DNA of 64,000 nucleotides, from the NCBI GenBank assembly GCA_964007475.1, contig OZ023273.1, positions 110,916,485 through 110,980,484 on the forward strand, in the 5' to 3' direction. Source of the stretch: Hybos culiciformis (taxonomy: Eukaryota > Arthropoda > Insecta > Diptera > Hybotidae). Every line of letters starts with the position of its first letter. Within the stretch, counting starts at the first letter, position 1. Below the pieces are notes generated by a model. The model searched no databases. It saw only the letters and a list, made by a program, of their open reading frames with translations, and was not told where the DNA came from. Shown here piece by piece: positions 1 through 11,351 of the stretch. A program made the position numbers and the translations under genes.

Positions 1-875
1 AACTATATATGTACATAGTTTTATTGACCAAGAATCATATTTCATTCTTGTCTATAGTTGTTTAATGATAACAATGAACTTGTAGAACTATTTATGTACA
101 TTAAATACTTTTAATTGAAAGAAAAAAGTTACAAAATAGACAATTTCAGATTATATGATAATATAATTAAAAAAAAAATAAACATCAAATTACCAATATC
201 GCATCAAAAAAAAAACAAATACAACCATTATTATTTAAATTAAAATGGTGTTTAACAAAGTTTTCCGGCAATACAGTAATTAAAAATTCATTTATTGTTT
301 ACCTCCAGTTAATAAAAAAAACAATTACTATGTGTTTATTTTTATTTGTCTTAAAAGATCAACTATTATACGTACAATTTTTTTTATAATGCACACTGAA
401 AAAAACTCGATAACTATAGACTAAATAGAATCAGCTGTAAAATATAGTAGAAAGATTACAACTAAATTTGTGTTATTTTCTGACAGTATGATGTATTCAA
501 AATCTTTTATATTATATAGCAAATGAAATGTATATAGCAAAAGTTGCTACACAAAATTATAATTTTTATAGTTCTTTCTAGCGAAGAATAAATTTAAATT
601 ATCTATCTGTTTTTTCAGTGTTTATTTAACATCATATGTACATGAAAATTTTTAACATTACGTTTGTGTCGAAAAATACCAAATATTAAAATCTGGGAAC
701 TTTTTTTCTTGTAATTAACAAAATTATTTTTCGGTTACCGGAAAATTGATATCTTAATTTCCCTTTCCATAACTTTATGTTAAGATTAAATTTTTTTGGA
801 TTTTACTTTGACATTCACAGTTAGATATCTGTCGTTTGCCAATTAGTTGTTTTTCTAATATTTATTTTATTACAG
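1..875. other. Left-edge sequence, probably intron
   Basis: AT-rich sequence with no coding signal I can support. It ends in a good 3' splice region: a TTCTAAT branch-like word near 854-859, a T-rich tract, then TTACAG at 870-875. It is best read as the 3' part of an intron whose upstream exon lies left of the window or was not recognised. A short open stretch beginning ATGGTGTTTAAC near 244 was considered, but it does not join in phase with the next exon. Confidence 0.35.
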
Positions 876-923
876 TTCGGACCTGCAATATTACTCGTTA
901 ATGCTGAATATGAAAACATGAAA
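876..923 (+). CDS. Candidate penultimate coding exon, unknown protein
   Basis: A 48-nt segment bounded by a strong acceptor (T-rich tract, TTACAG) and a donor AAA|GTAGGT. Only the phase-0 reading is useful; it encodes FGPAILLVNAEYENMK with varied codons unlike the surrounding T/A runs. The next acceptor is 76 bp downstream, a typical minimal intron length for flies, and the reading frame continues there for five codons to a stop. I do not recognise the protein and give no function. The upstream exons would be outside the window. A chance alignment of two acceptors and one donor in AT-rich DNA is the main alternative, because only 21 residues are available. Confidence 0.4.
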
Positions 924-999
924 GTAGGTTTATTATTCATTCATTGACAGAAATTTTATTTCAATTTTTGCTTCTCTTTATCATTTTATATATGTTTAG

Positions 1000-1017
1000 G
1001 ACAAGGAGTGTGTTTGA
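1000..1017 (+). CDS. Candidate terminal exon, unknown protein
   Basis: Follows a 76-bp putative intron (924-999) that begins GTAGGT, carries a T/C-rich 3' half and ends TTTAG. Read in the same phase as 876-923 it gives DKECV and then TGA, so the predicted protein would end ...YENMKDKECV. An AATAAA lies 53 bases past the stop (1070-1075) and could be the polyadenylation signal, although AATAAA is common by chance here. The short intron with clear signals is the best evidence; the coding part is too short to identify any family. Confidence 0.38.
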   Translation, partial: DKECV

Positions 1018-2820
1018 ATTTTTTTCAAATTATTTTGGTTAAGGAAAATTAACGTTAAACTATTATAACAATAAAAAATTATAAAAACCTGAGAAAATAA
1101 TGCATTAAAAAAACATGAAAATGTATCATCTATTATAAATTCAATTTAAATTGTATTTTTTTTCGTTGCTCACAGAGGGGGATAACTGCGCAACTATTTT
1201 ATCCTTTATATTTTATGTTATTTGTTTTAAGATTTTCTATACTTTTTTTTTCTGAGGGAAATAAAAAGATGAGCTATAAATCTTTGTTAATGATTTTTTT
1301 TGACAAGGTTTGAATATTCAATTCAATTTAACTAAATTCAAAAATCAATCAATCCACCTTCAATTTATTTTTATATATAGTTAGAGATACATTTATATTT
1401 TTTCAAATAAAAATTATTTGTACTAAAAATTTATTAATTTAAGAATACTTCAAAATGATAAATATTTCCATATTGCACTCACAGTACCTTACCACATTAT
1501 ACAAAATCTGCAAAAATTCCAAAATATTTGAAACATTCGACTAATTTGCATAATTTAATAATTTTGGTGAAAAATAACTTTAATAAGTAGTCAATTGAAT
1601 TAAAAAATTATGTATAATAAAACTATAATTCCAAATACCCACTACACAACAGTATTAATTTAAAATTTAAAGTTCAATTTTAAAGTCGCAGACTTTATTA
1701 TATTTCAAAACTGTTTATGATTTTACATTTTTATAAAGACATAGTGTTTTGTATCTTCACCAAAAACTTTAATGTCAACGTTTTAGTAAATAAAAATACA
1801 TTTAACCTGAAAGGCGGTGTTGTTTATAATATTAATATTTTTTTAGAGAATATATGTATATTACAACAATTTTTATTTTAACTTAATAAAAAACCTTGAT
1901 ACTTTTACCTTTTCCAATATATAATATTAACAAAAAAACATTCCAGAAGTGCAAAATCCTGTCAGTTACACCTCATTATCAATAATTATGTTCATTGTCC
2001 AATGTCCATTGTACTTTACTCGTGTAAATTTAAAATATGAAGTATGAAAAATATATTTTTATTCTTAACATTTTTATTTGATCTAGAATTTTACGATTTT
2101 TTGGATTGAATTATGGATTTATTGCGATTTTAAATTATTTTTTATAAAGTGTTTAGCATGTTTGTATGTTTTCTAAAGACTATGATATATTTTCAATACA
2201 AATATGAAACGTAAATACGAAGTCATCTTCGCCAAGGAGAAAAAGACTCTGCAACAATAAAAATTCTTTTCTAAACTCGAAAAAGATCGACGAACTTCAT
2301 ATTATTAAGTACGGACACTCTACGTTTGTGCAAGATATTATAATTTCTGCATATTATATTTATCGGCTGGCTTATACATATTTTCGATGAAAATGGGCAT
2401 TTTATGTAGGTATGTATATAAAAAACAACTCACTGAAATTTTTATTTTGATTTTTATGACATAAAAATCTCACAATAATCATGCAAGGATATTTATTTAA
2501 TTCTTTTCAACACCATTAATTTTTTTTTTACCATTGTGAATATAATTTTTCATTTGATTTAAAAAAAAAAAAAGTTGTTGACAAACTAAGATAAAATAAG
2601 ATAATTAAAAAATGTTAAGTTCGAACTAATTCGAGAATGTTTTAGGGAATTATGTGATTCCACCACACACAAATTATTTATGTGTAGGAATTTATTATGC
2701 CGAGTACTAAGTCTTCTTATGCTCGGAAACAAAAAAAAAATTATAATACCTTATGAAAAGTTTTCGGTCGCGAATTTATAAAAAGAATTTCCTTTAAAAT
2801 TTGTATAAGAAGTCAATATT
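1018..2820. other. AT-rich stretch, no gene recognised
   Basis: Putative 3'UTR for the first ~60 bases, then AT-rich DNA without a supportable gene or element. One oddity is an 18-codon ATG frame at 2204-2260 whose codons (GTC, ATC, TTC, GCC, AAG, GAG, CTG) are much richer in G/C at third positions than the surroundings. It is too short to call. Confidence 0.5.
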
Positions 2821-2828
2821 TTATAGAA
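2821..2828. repeat. Target-site duplication, left copy, outer hAT element
   Basis: TTATAGAA directly before the CAGCGGTCTC terminus at 2829. It matches GTATAGAA at 4274-4281 in seven of eight positions, which is the 8-bp duplication expected of hAT transposition. Confidence 0.75.
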
Positions 2829-2874
2829 CAGCGGTCTCAAACTTTTTGAACTGCGGAGCACTCCAAAGGCATAA

Positions 2875-2882
2875 TAATTTAC
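2875..2882. repeat. Target-site duplication, left copy, inner foldback
   Basis: TAATTTAC, repeated perfectly at 3963-3970 just outside the other end of the inner element. This shows a second, later insertion into the hAT element. Confidence 0.75.
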
Positions 2883-3962
2883 GGGGGTTGGACATTTGTC
2901 CGCGGGACATTTGTCCGCGATTTGTTTTTGTATCGCGGACATAAAAATGACATTTGTCCGCGATTCAAAATGTCTTTTGTCCGCCGCGGACAAATGACAT
3001 TTTCCAAAATGTCATTTGTCCGCGATAAAAATTAATCGCGGACAAATGACATTTTGCAATCGCGGACAAATTACATTTTGCAAAATGACATTTGTCCGCT
3101 AAAAAGTTAAAAAATCAATCGCGGACAAATGACATTTTGCAAAATGACATTTGTCCGCTAAAAATTAAAAAAAGCAATCGCGGACAAATGACATATGTCC
3201 GCTAAAAATTTGAGGCTAAAGTGCAGATGACGTGAACCAATCAGAATCGGCACAACAAGAGAGGGTGGTGGGGGGCGGCGGGCGGGCGGGTGGACTGGTG
3301 GTTGGTCAGTGGGATTTGCGGCGTTAGCCGCAAATCCCACTGACCAACCACCAGTCCACCCGCCCGCCAGCCGCCCCCCACCACCCTCTCTTTAAGGGGC
3401 AAATCGGGCAAAAAAAAAAAAATTGCATATACAAAATGTATGAACAATTTTGGGGGACTCTACCCCTCTTCCCTTTTCCAAGCTTCAGACGATTCTGAGT
3501 GGTTCACGTAATCTGCAGTATCTCCAAAATTGAAAAATCAACCGCGGACAAATGACATTTTGCAAAATGACATTTGTCCGCTAAAAAAACTGAAAAATCA
3601 ATCGCGGACAAATGACATTTTGCAAAATGACATTTGTCCGCTAAAAATTAAAAATTTCAATCGCGGACAAATGACATTTTGCAAAATGACATTTGTCCGC
3701 TAAAAATTCGAAAAATCAATCGCGGACAAATGACATTTTGCAAAATGACATTTGTCCGCTAAAGTTAGAAAATTCAATCGCGGACAAATGTCATTTTGCA
3801 AAATGTCATTTGTCCGCTAATTTTGGGACATTTGTCCGCGGCGGACAAATGTCATTTTACAATCGCGGACAAATGACATTTTGCAAAATGACATTTATCC
3901 GCGAAGTTTTCCATACAAATTTCATCGCGGACAAATGTCCCGCGGACAAATGTCACGGCGCC
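2883..3962. mobile_element. Nested foldback element built of ATTTGTCCGC palindromes
   Basis: This 1,080-bp element is flanked by a perfect 8-bp duplication. Both ends, read inward, contain GACATTTGTCCGCGGGAC after 7-8 diverged terminal bases. Most of the length consists of the 10-mer ATTTGTCCGC and its complement, more than 20 in all, arranged as units of GCGGACAAATGACATTTT followed by the mirrored half and a short AT spacer. A further 28-bp arm pair (3222-3249 and 3490-3517) and a GC-rich palindrome sit in the centre. The whole element can fold on itself at several levels. There is no coding region. I do not recognise a named family; an 8-bp duplication fits hAT or P superfamilies. Confidence 0.75.
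3259..3390. repeat. GC-rich near-perfect palindrome, 64-bp arms
   Basis: Arms 3259-3322 and 3327-3390 are complementary with one mismatch, around the 4-base centre GTTA. The arms are dominated by GGCGGGCGGGCGGGTGG on the left and the C-rich complement on the right, in striking contrast to the AT-rich window. G-quadruplex potential is visible on the left-arm strand. It forms the core of the nested foldback element. Open frames read through it are compositional artefacts. Confidence 0.9.
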
Positions 3963-3970
3963 TAATTTAC
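3963..3970. repeat. Target-site duplication, right copy, inner foldback
   Basis: TAATTTAC, identical to 2875-2882. Confidence 0.75.
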
Positions 3971-4273
3971 ACGGAGCCCCAGTGGTTCAGTAATGAATAA
4001 TTGTGTGTCTGTCTGTGCTAATCGATGATACATAACACCGAAAAATAATTTATTTTTGAATAATTTGTATTTACAAATTCATAAATAAAAAAAAAAATTA
4101 ATTATTTGTACTTCAACAAAACTTATTCATTTATTCAGTCGTGATCAGTGAGGTTTCAAAACAACAAATTAATTTCATATATTTATTATTAACGGATTTA
4201 AATTTATAATTTTTTTTTCAAATTTGATTATGATAACCCCAGGGCTCCGCGGAGCACACTTTGAGAAACGCTG

Positions 4274-4281
4274 GTATAGAA
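4274..4281. repeat. Target-site duplication, right copy, outer hAT element
   Basis: GTATAGAA, seven of eight positions matching 2821-2828. Confidence 0.7.
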
Positions 4282-7200
4282 CTCTAGAAAAATGTTGTGG
4301 CAAATACTAATTTAAGTTTCAAGTACTAATAATCTAAATGCATAGTAATATACTGTCAGCCCATAACTATACTCGATTCATTCTAGAAATCTATTTGATC
4401 AACTGTTATTGTTCTGAAACACATTTTCTCCTATTTCGAAACTTTTAGTGACATTAATGTGCGTTTTTTTTTTTGTTGACTACAAATTGCATTTCATTTT
4501 AATTTATAATATTATATGGTCAGCCAGAATTCTGAGCACACATAATCTAAAACGAATATCGTTCTTTCGTTATGTGATTTGTTTGTAAGTAGGATCTGCA
4601 TATAAAAGTAATCATATATACATATTATGGATATTAATATGGAATTTAAATATCATAAATATAAAACGAGTTATAGTGTGAATATATGTATATTAAAGAT
4701 ATAAAAATAATTATGCAAATATGTAGTTAAATAAATAAGCAAACATTGTGCTTGAAGATGAACTAATGGAAAATAGTTTTATGTTGGCTCATAAGTACTA
4801 CTGCTTCTTCTCGGTTATATTTTGCATTTAACAAAACATTAAAGAAGGGAATCAAATTCGAAATCGTAAATGTATAAGATTGGAAATTAAAACATCACAT
4901 AATCAAATTATTTTCGTTATTAATAATAGACCATTCGAGGTATCCTTTTACTCGCAAAATATGTTCTTTTTGAAAAGAATACTTAAGTTTCGATCAAAAA
5001 TTCTCTTATGAAAAAAATTATTATTTTAACTTTAGGTTAACCAATTTTCTGGTTCTTTGACTTTCATGAAATTATCTCATTTTGACATTATATATTATCC
5101 TTAAAAATATTCCATTAATTTATTTTTTCATTATTGCGATGTAAATTATCTTTTGTTATGGAAATTTATTGACCTTAAAAAAATTGGAAAGACAAAATAT
5201 TGAAATATTATACATAAAATATTATTATGTATAATTATTATTGTTCATACATTATGGACAAATCAAAATTTAATGGTTAAAAAAAATTATAATAACAAAA
5301 TTATTTTAAGAAATTATTAATTACAAGGACTAGACTTAATAAAATCGCGATTATTTTCGTTGTAGTGAATCCTTTTATAGTAACTCAGTTAATAATAATA
5401 AAAAGAAATTTTAACAATAATAAAATATAGATTTTAATCATCATAAAAACATGTCAATTATGAAATAAATGCAAACAAAAAAGCTTGCTTATAGTCGTAA
5501 TGGCACAAAACTATACATAATGTATGTATAGTATTGCTAAATGCACAATGTACAATATATACAACGTTATGTACATGGGTAGGTATGTACTTATAATGTT
5601 TTTCGAATTTTTAAATATCTAAATATCTTTCGAAAAATATTTTTTACGAAGAATTTTTAACGAGAATTTCCATAAACTAAAGAAATGGGTATTTTTACAA
5701 ATTTATGTCGTCACTTAAAATCATAAATTTTAATTTTAGTAATACGATAATTATCTTAAAATGCCAATAATGTTTTTGGGATTATAAATTTTGTCACCGA
5801 ATATGTTTTATTTCATGTTATACATGAAGGTAAATATGAAAATGTGAACTAGGATTATAATAACAATTAAGCATTAGCATAGTAATGATTTTTTCGCCAC
5901 AATTAAAATTATCCCCATAAAATTATGTATAAAAGTTCAATAAAATAAGATTGAATGGCTCCACATTTCTTTAACAATCTGCCACTGTTTTCAATCCTAA
6001 ACTGTATTATATAAGCCCTGAAAAGTCGATTGGATAAAACGAGAATATAGTTCTATTTTTTGTTGGGCATAAATTCACTACGTGCAGTTCTACCCTTGAA
6101 GACCTGAATAACATCTTAAAATGAATTTATTTCCAATTTTATTTCAGAAAAGTTGTCTCAAGATATTCCTCCTGCCGTTTATTATATGCCCGTTTATTAT
6201 ATGCCAATCAAAAATTGCTCATTTATAGAAAAAACAAAATAAATATGTGGGTGGAATTTTTATTATTTCATCTTTACCTTACCACAAGCTTCATATTAAA
6301 AATATAAAATAAACACTTATGTATATTTTTAAATAATTAATTTGCTTTGAATTGGCGCGCAAAGGTCTAAGAAATGGTTTCATGATTATTATTATTAAAA
6401 TTTTTATATAATTATTAATATGTGAATAAATTTCTTTTCTGCCTTTGCGCACATTATTTACACATATAAATTTAATTTGCAGTAAAAAATTATCAATTGA
6501 ATTAATTTTAATAAAAAAAAAATTGAGAAGAACGTACATACAAAAGTATAACTTTTCCTTTTTAAGTTTTAACTTAACCATATTATTTATTATGAAAGAT
6601 TTATTTTCACATTTTCTGTGATCTATATTTTGACTCTGAAGTCTTTTTTGAAACTATTGCTGGCTAATGTACGTAAATTTACAATACTAAAAAATAAGAC
6701 ATTTTTATCATTAGTTTTTAATTATTCAAAATTATTTTTTTTGTACATTAATTTGATTTCCGTAAAAGAAAAGTTCTTCGACTGAAAAAATATCGTTCTT
6801 TTAATGAATTATTTTTAAATTCAGACTTATAACTTCAGACTGATAAATTGATTGGACATGAAATACTTCGGATACTTATAGTTATACTTTTAAAAATTTT
6901 AACTTTTTAATTTATTATTAGTAGTTTTCCTAAAACGAAGAAATATCGGTTTAATTACTATCAATTGACTTGAATGTGTACAAATACTTAAAAGAAACTT
7001 TTTGTGCTTAGTTATAGATTATTCAAATTTTCATATCAAAAAAGATTATAAACTAATTCCGCAAGCATAACAACCGATTCGATTGAATAATCGGTTCCTT
7101 CCCCTAAGTTAAGTAAAGGTTATTGTACACTGTCACGGATGTGTCTTGCTTGTGTAGTTTTTTTTAAGTCTATGAGTTTTTCTTTATAAGAACAAAAAAT
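4282..7200. other. AT-rich stretch, no gene recognised
   Basis: No supportable gene. A 15-16-bp direct duplication (CGTTTATTATATGCC) lies at about 6176-6206. An open segment ending near 6123 and one on the minus strand near 4777-4905 were read and judged to be within chance expectation. Confidence 0.5.
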
Positions 7201-7550
7201 AAAGTACTTTTACCAAAAAGTGTGAAAATAAAATTGAACATCAAATTTTGCATGTGTGTGAATGTTTTTTTATCGGCATCCTTTGAATGCGATAAAACTT
7301 GAATATTTCTTATAATTTTTGAATACAGATGATCCTTCTATAACACGGCAGTTCGACAATATTTTTTTTTCTTTACACACCTCCATGGCCATGATAATTT
7401 CGGTTTTAATAGTTCAATAATTAGTAAAATAAAAATAAGTTTCGGAAATTATTCCCTATAAAAACTTCATTTTCAAGTTATTATTTAGTAATTTTAACTA
7501 CTATTCTAGTAGGGTTAATATGACTTAAATTTACTTAGCAATCAATATAA

Positions 7551-7975
7551 ATATTTTTAATGTGCATGTGATCGGTAAGTTGTATTTAAAATCGCAAACT
7601 TAGCTCGGTAAATGGTATATTACATGCGTCAATACACATGTAATTATTTAATTAATAAATTTTATTTACATTCTCAGTATTAAGTAAATTTTAATTATTT
7701 TCTTCATTTTGAACTTTTGTTTATTTTTTGCATTGCAAATGTATTGATTGCAACTACCTCTCACGTGCACGTTAAAACAGTATACAAAACATGTTAAGAA
7801 AATTTGTTATTACAAGGAGTTGTGTATATACACAAAAACACATAGACACTTGTCCATATTATATCACTCGAACTAACGGTCTCGTAATATAAGTATTGAC
7901 TCGTGTCTATGTGTTTTTGTGTATACACAACTCCTTGTAATAACAAATTTTCTTAACATGTGTTGTAATCTACTA
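7551..7975 (-). mobile_element. Composite foldback element, copy 1
   Basis: This is the reverse orientation of the copies at 11.17 and 23.96 kb. Read on the minus strand it runs from the TAGTAGATT-type end, through a giant hairpin (7789-7961), to a GAGAGGTAGTTGCAA stretch and a GCATGTAAT...CCATTTACCGAGCT segment, ending near GTGCACATTAAAAA. The order matches the other copies. No coding region. The superfamily is unresolved. Confidence 0.65.
7789..7961. repeat. Giant hairpin of composite element, copy 1
   Basis: Inverted repeat of about 70-bp arms (ACATGTTAAGAAAATTTGTT... against ...AACAAATTTTCTTAACATGT) around a short centre containing CTCGAACTAACGGTCTCG. The arms are close to perfect, with isolated mismatches. 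Confidence 0.9.
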
Positions 7976-9230
7976 TAAAAAAATTTCATCACAGAAACGT
8001 AATTTTTTAGGAGAGCTATCTATTGTATTTAATAGGAGCGCTTATAAAATACAACTTAACCAAATTGTGTTATATGAGGATTACCTGTACTTAACTAATA
8101 AAATAGATACATTATTATCTCATTATTATTCCCAATGAATTGAGAATAAAAACGCAATAAAAGTATATGTAGTAATCTAATACGTGAATTAAAGAGCAAT
8201 ATATATAGCTCATAAATAAAATGAAAATTGCAGAAATAATGTATGTATATATAAATTAGATAGATGTATTTAATAATAAGAAAGATTTAATACCTTGCGT
8301 TGGCGAACTTGAAAAAAGATTACCATGAAAACTAAAAATACTATATCATTGCAAGATTTTGTCAATTATTTTGAAAACATTTTGAATCGCATCAAATAAT
8401 AATGTTGATGGAATATTTAATCAATATATGCATAAGGTATAACGTATAAGTTAAAATTGTATAATGCTGTCGGTATAATAATAGTCGGAAGTCGGAAGCG
8501 GAATAGCACATTATAGTGGAATTTTTCAAAATACTTAGATCAAACAAACTAAACTAGACGTAGGAATATTAATCATAGGTTCCCATAAAAGAATATAAGA
8601 ATATAAGTATAAATTTATATAAAGAGTTGAATTTGAATGAAAGTAGTATTTTGATTTTAATTACAATGTTAATGAATTAAATTTTAAAAGTTAAGCAGAA
8701 TATATTTCACTCAGACAAAATGACATATCCAAAACTTATTATAATCTTTTTTTTATAATTTTTTTTTCAACTAATTTGCATAAAAATGTATTATTAACAT
8801 ATGAACACTAAAATAATACGTATGTATTGTGAATCTTTCGAATCTTTTCTGATAAAGGTGGAATCTAATCTACTTTCATAGTTACTAAAATTCTAAGAAA
8901 TTTGTCATACATAATAATATTATTAAGTTACTTCTCTTGTAACATACGAATTTATTTTTTTATAATATAACGAGCAAAGCCAAAAAAAAATGACAATTAA
9001 TTGATATCGCACCACACATTCTAAATAAAGATAAAGTGGAGCGATGCAAAGTCATAAAAAGTTAATTTTTTTTTTGATAAAAAGCGCTTAAATATTTTAT
9101 TGTGATTTTATTAGATTTTATTAGATTGCTAAGAATTGATTCTTTTTATACAAAATGTCTTACGATAAGCTAAATGTGCATTGTGCACCATCAATTTGCA
9201 AATTAGCTTTGCCTGAATTTTATATAATAT

Positions 9231-10940
9231 TAAAAATTGATTTCTCATTAAAATAAGAGTATTAGAGTTGAAGTTTCAATTACTAACGAAATCTTTCTAT
9301 GACGAAATCTTCAGCGGTGAACATTCATTTTACTGTATCCATTCACAATGTTTTTTGCTAATAGCTTTGTCACTATTATCCTTTACAATGATTTATTACA
9401 CATAACAATATTGATAGCCTGTCGCGTCACACGTCGTAGTATACAAAAGCATGTCGCTAAAAAAAACATTTTCCAACCAAATTATAATACTTAAGGCATT
9501 TCATACAAAATAAAATAAATTAGAGTGTTAAATGTATTTTTTTTATGATTTAAATATTTTAATGATTATAAATTTTAATAACTACTAGGTTTTTAATTTA
9601 AAACGAATAATTGAATAATAACTTCTGATGGATTTTGAGTTTTAAAAAACTAAAAGAATTTATAATGGTTATAATAAGCATTATATTAAACTTTAGGTTT
9701 TAAGCTTAGCTCATAGTGGTTCTTAAACTTGTTACCGTCATGGTCCTCTTATATTACAGAATCAAGAATTCTTTCTACATAATCTAGTTCTACATAATTT
9801 TATTTGCACTATGCTGATCCTTTCACTTTTTATTTTTCATATTTTAATATATTTTCCATGCAAATATATTGTTTCTGAATGAATTTTCGAGGGTATATGT
9901 CCTATGTCACAGTTTATAATTTAGCTATACAAGCAAGATAATTTTATTTAAAATTTGAATGAATTGAAATCGTATCACAGAAATTTTCAAGTGGAATTTA
10001 AAATTAAGTTAGTATCGTGAATCCAGAATACATTAACATAATGCCAAAGTTAAAAATGTCGAAGCTTAAATTATCAAATATTTAATTAAAGAATTCTAAG
10101 TTGATTGAATTTTCTAGAACTATTTACATTGTGATTTCTTTTTTGAAATAATATGTTACTATTACAAAATGAAGGGCAACAGAGTTCAAAAAGATTTAGT
10201 TTGAATTTCTTTCGCAGAAAAACCTAGTTTGGGAATATATTGTATAGCAGAAGAAATGTTATTTTTTTTTTCTATTTCTTTTTTACATAAATATTATTTG
10301 GAAGTATATTCCGTATGTTTTAAATTAAAATTCCTATTGAACAGTTATTCTTAATTAAAATATAAATATAGGTTTTGCTAAAAATAGGTTGAACACAATA
10401 AAGAAATAAGAAAACTAGATAACAAGATAAGTTGCAATTCCCGCAGGCTGTTCCATTGTATATGATAATTAGGATTTTTTCAATATAATATGGTGACAAA
10501 GACCTCATAAATACTTAAAAAATAATTCATTCTGCATACAGAGGCGATTATAGTTTATTTAATTACCTTTTTAAAATGTTTATGTAAATTAAACCAATTA
10601 GGTATAAATAATAATTAATTTCTGTTTATATCAAATTAGCAAAGTGAATAAAATGAAATTGATGTATGTAATTTTTCGCTTCGCTGATGCATCCTTTTTT
10701 TTTTGACGAGTTATATCATATCTAATTTTTATGAGTTATGTCATTTAGACAAAAGACATTAAACGTTAAAAAATTGATGGGTTAATTTATGTCGTTATCG
10801 AATTCCTTCTTCGGTTCTTTCAAAAACTTAAAAAAAAGTTAATTTAATTTTTTAATGAAAAAATGTATCATAAATGACACAAAAATTTTTTTTGAATCCT
10901 GCGTATTTTACGGATAATACTTTTTCTTTGTAGCAAACTA
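9231..10940. other. AT-rich stretch, no gene recognised
   Basis: Nothing supportable on either strand. A minus-strand open segment around 9390-9460 with fairly normal codons was noted but has no partner exon. Confidence 0.5.
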
Positions 10941-11179
10941 AAATAAGCAGTTTGTACAAAAAGTGTAAAAATAAAATTTAACATAAAATATTGCATCAGC
11001 AATATGTATGTATGTACATATATTAATTTTTTTTATTGCTGGACCGTTTGAATGCCATTAAATTTGGATTTATTTTTCATTAAATTTTTGAATGTAGGTT
11101 AACGTTTTATAATACGGCATCAATAACATGATTTAACTGTTCTAAAATTATTAAAATTATTCTAATAGTAGATTATTGA

Positions 11180-11351
11180 ATATGTAAACTAAATTTGTTA
11201 TTAATTAAGAGTTCTGTATACACAAAAATACATTGACACGAGTCAATACTTATATCACGAGACCGAAGGTCGAGTGATATAAATTGACAAGTGTCAATGT
11301 ATTTTTTGTGTAAATACAGAACGAGTTGTATAACAAATTTTGTTTACATAT
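11180..11351. repeat. Giant hairpin of composite element, copy 2
   Basis: Inverted arms ATATGTAAACTAAATTTGTT... and ...AACAAATTTTGTTTACATAT, with an inner stem TATACACAAAAATACATTGACAC pairing with its mirror. The centre is CACGAGACCGAAGGTCGAGTG. It is more diverged than copy 1 but colinear. Confidence 0.85.

Larger units (their letters stand above)
2829..4273. mobile_element. Non-autonomous hAT-type DNA transposon, split by a nested insertion
   Basis: The left end reads CAGCGGTCTCAAACTTTTTG and the right end, reverse complemented, reads CAGCGTTTCTCAAAGTGTGC. These are imperfect terminal inverted repeats of the CAGNGNTTCTCAAA type known from hAT elements, and both go on into a GCGGAGC motif. 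The 8 bases outside each end match 7/8. No transposase frame is present. Without the nested element at 2883-3962 the transposon would be only about 357 bp, so it is a MITE. The open frames of 60-90 codons overlapping this region are products of the repeat and are not genes. Confidence 0.8.
7213..9230. repeat. Long degenerate repeat block, copy 1
   Basis: Shares several diverged modules in the same order with 10.95-12.83 kb. They are AAAAAGTGTGAAAATAAAA (about 7214), an ATAACACGGCA word after a TTTTTGAATACAG stretch (about 7316-7350), a GTAATCTAATACGTGAATTA stretch (about 8171-8190), GATTTAATACCTTGCGTTGG (about 8284-8303) and an ATGTCTTACGAT word (about 9154). A composite foldback element interrupts it at 7551-7975. 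No open frame is conserved between copies, so this is an old non-coding duplication or a decayed transposon. Confidence 0.6.

Noticed and set aside
2751..3965. Four open frames of 60-90 codons across the foldback element
   Set aside because: They are translations of the ATTTGTCCGC palindrome array and the GC-rich palindrome in several frames and both strands, with no domain and no codon signal.
4777..4905. Minus-strand open stretch of about 43 codons
   Set aside because: No start, no acceptor at its 5' side, and a length expected many times by chance in 64 kb.
6040..6123. + strand 29-codon open stretch ending STLEDLNNILK
   Set aside because: Protein-like to the eye, but without splice partners or family resemblance.
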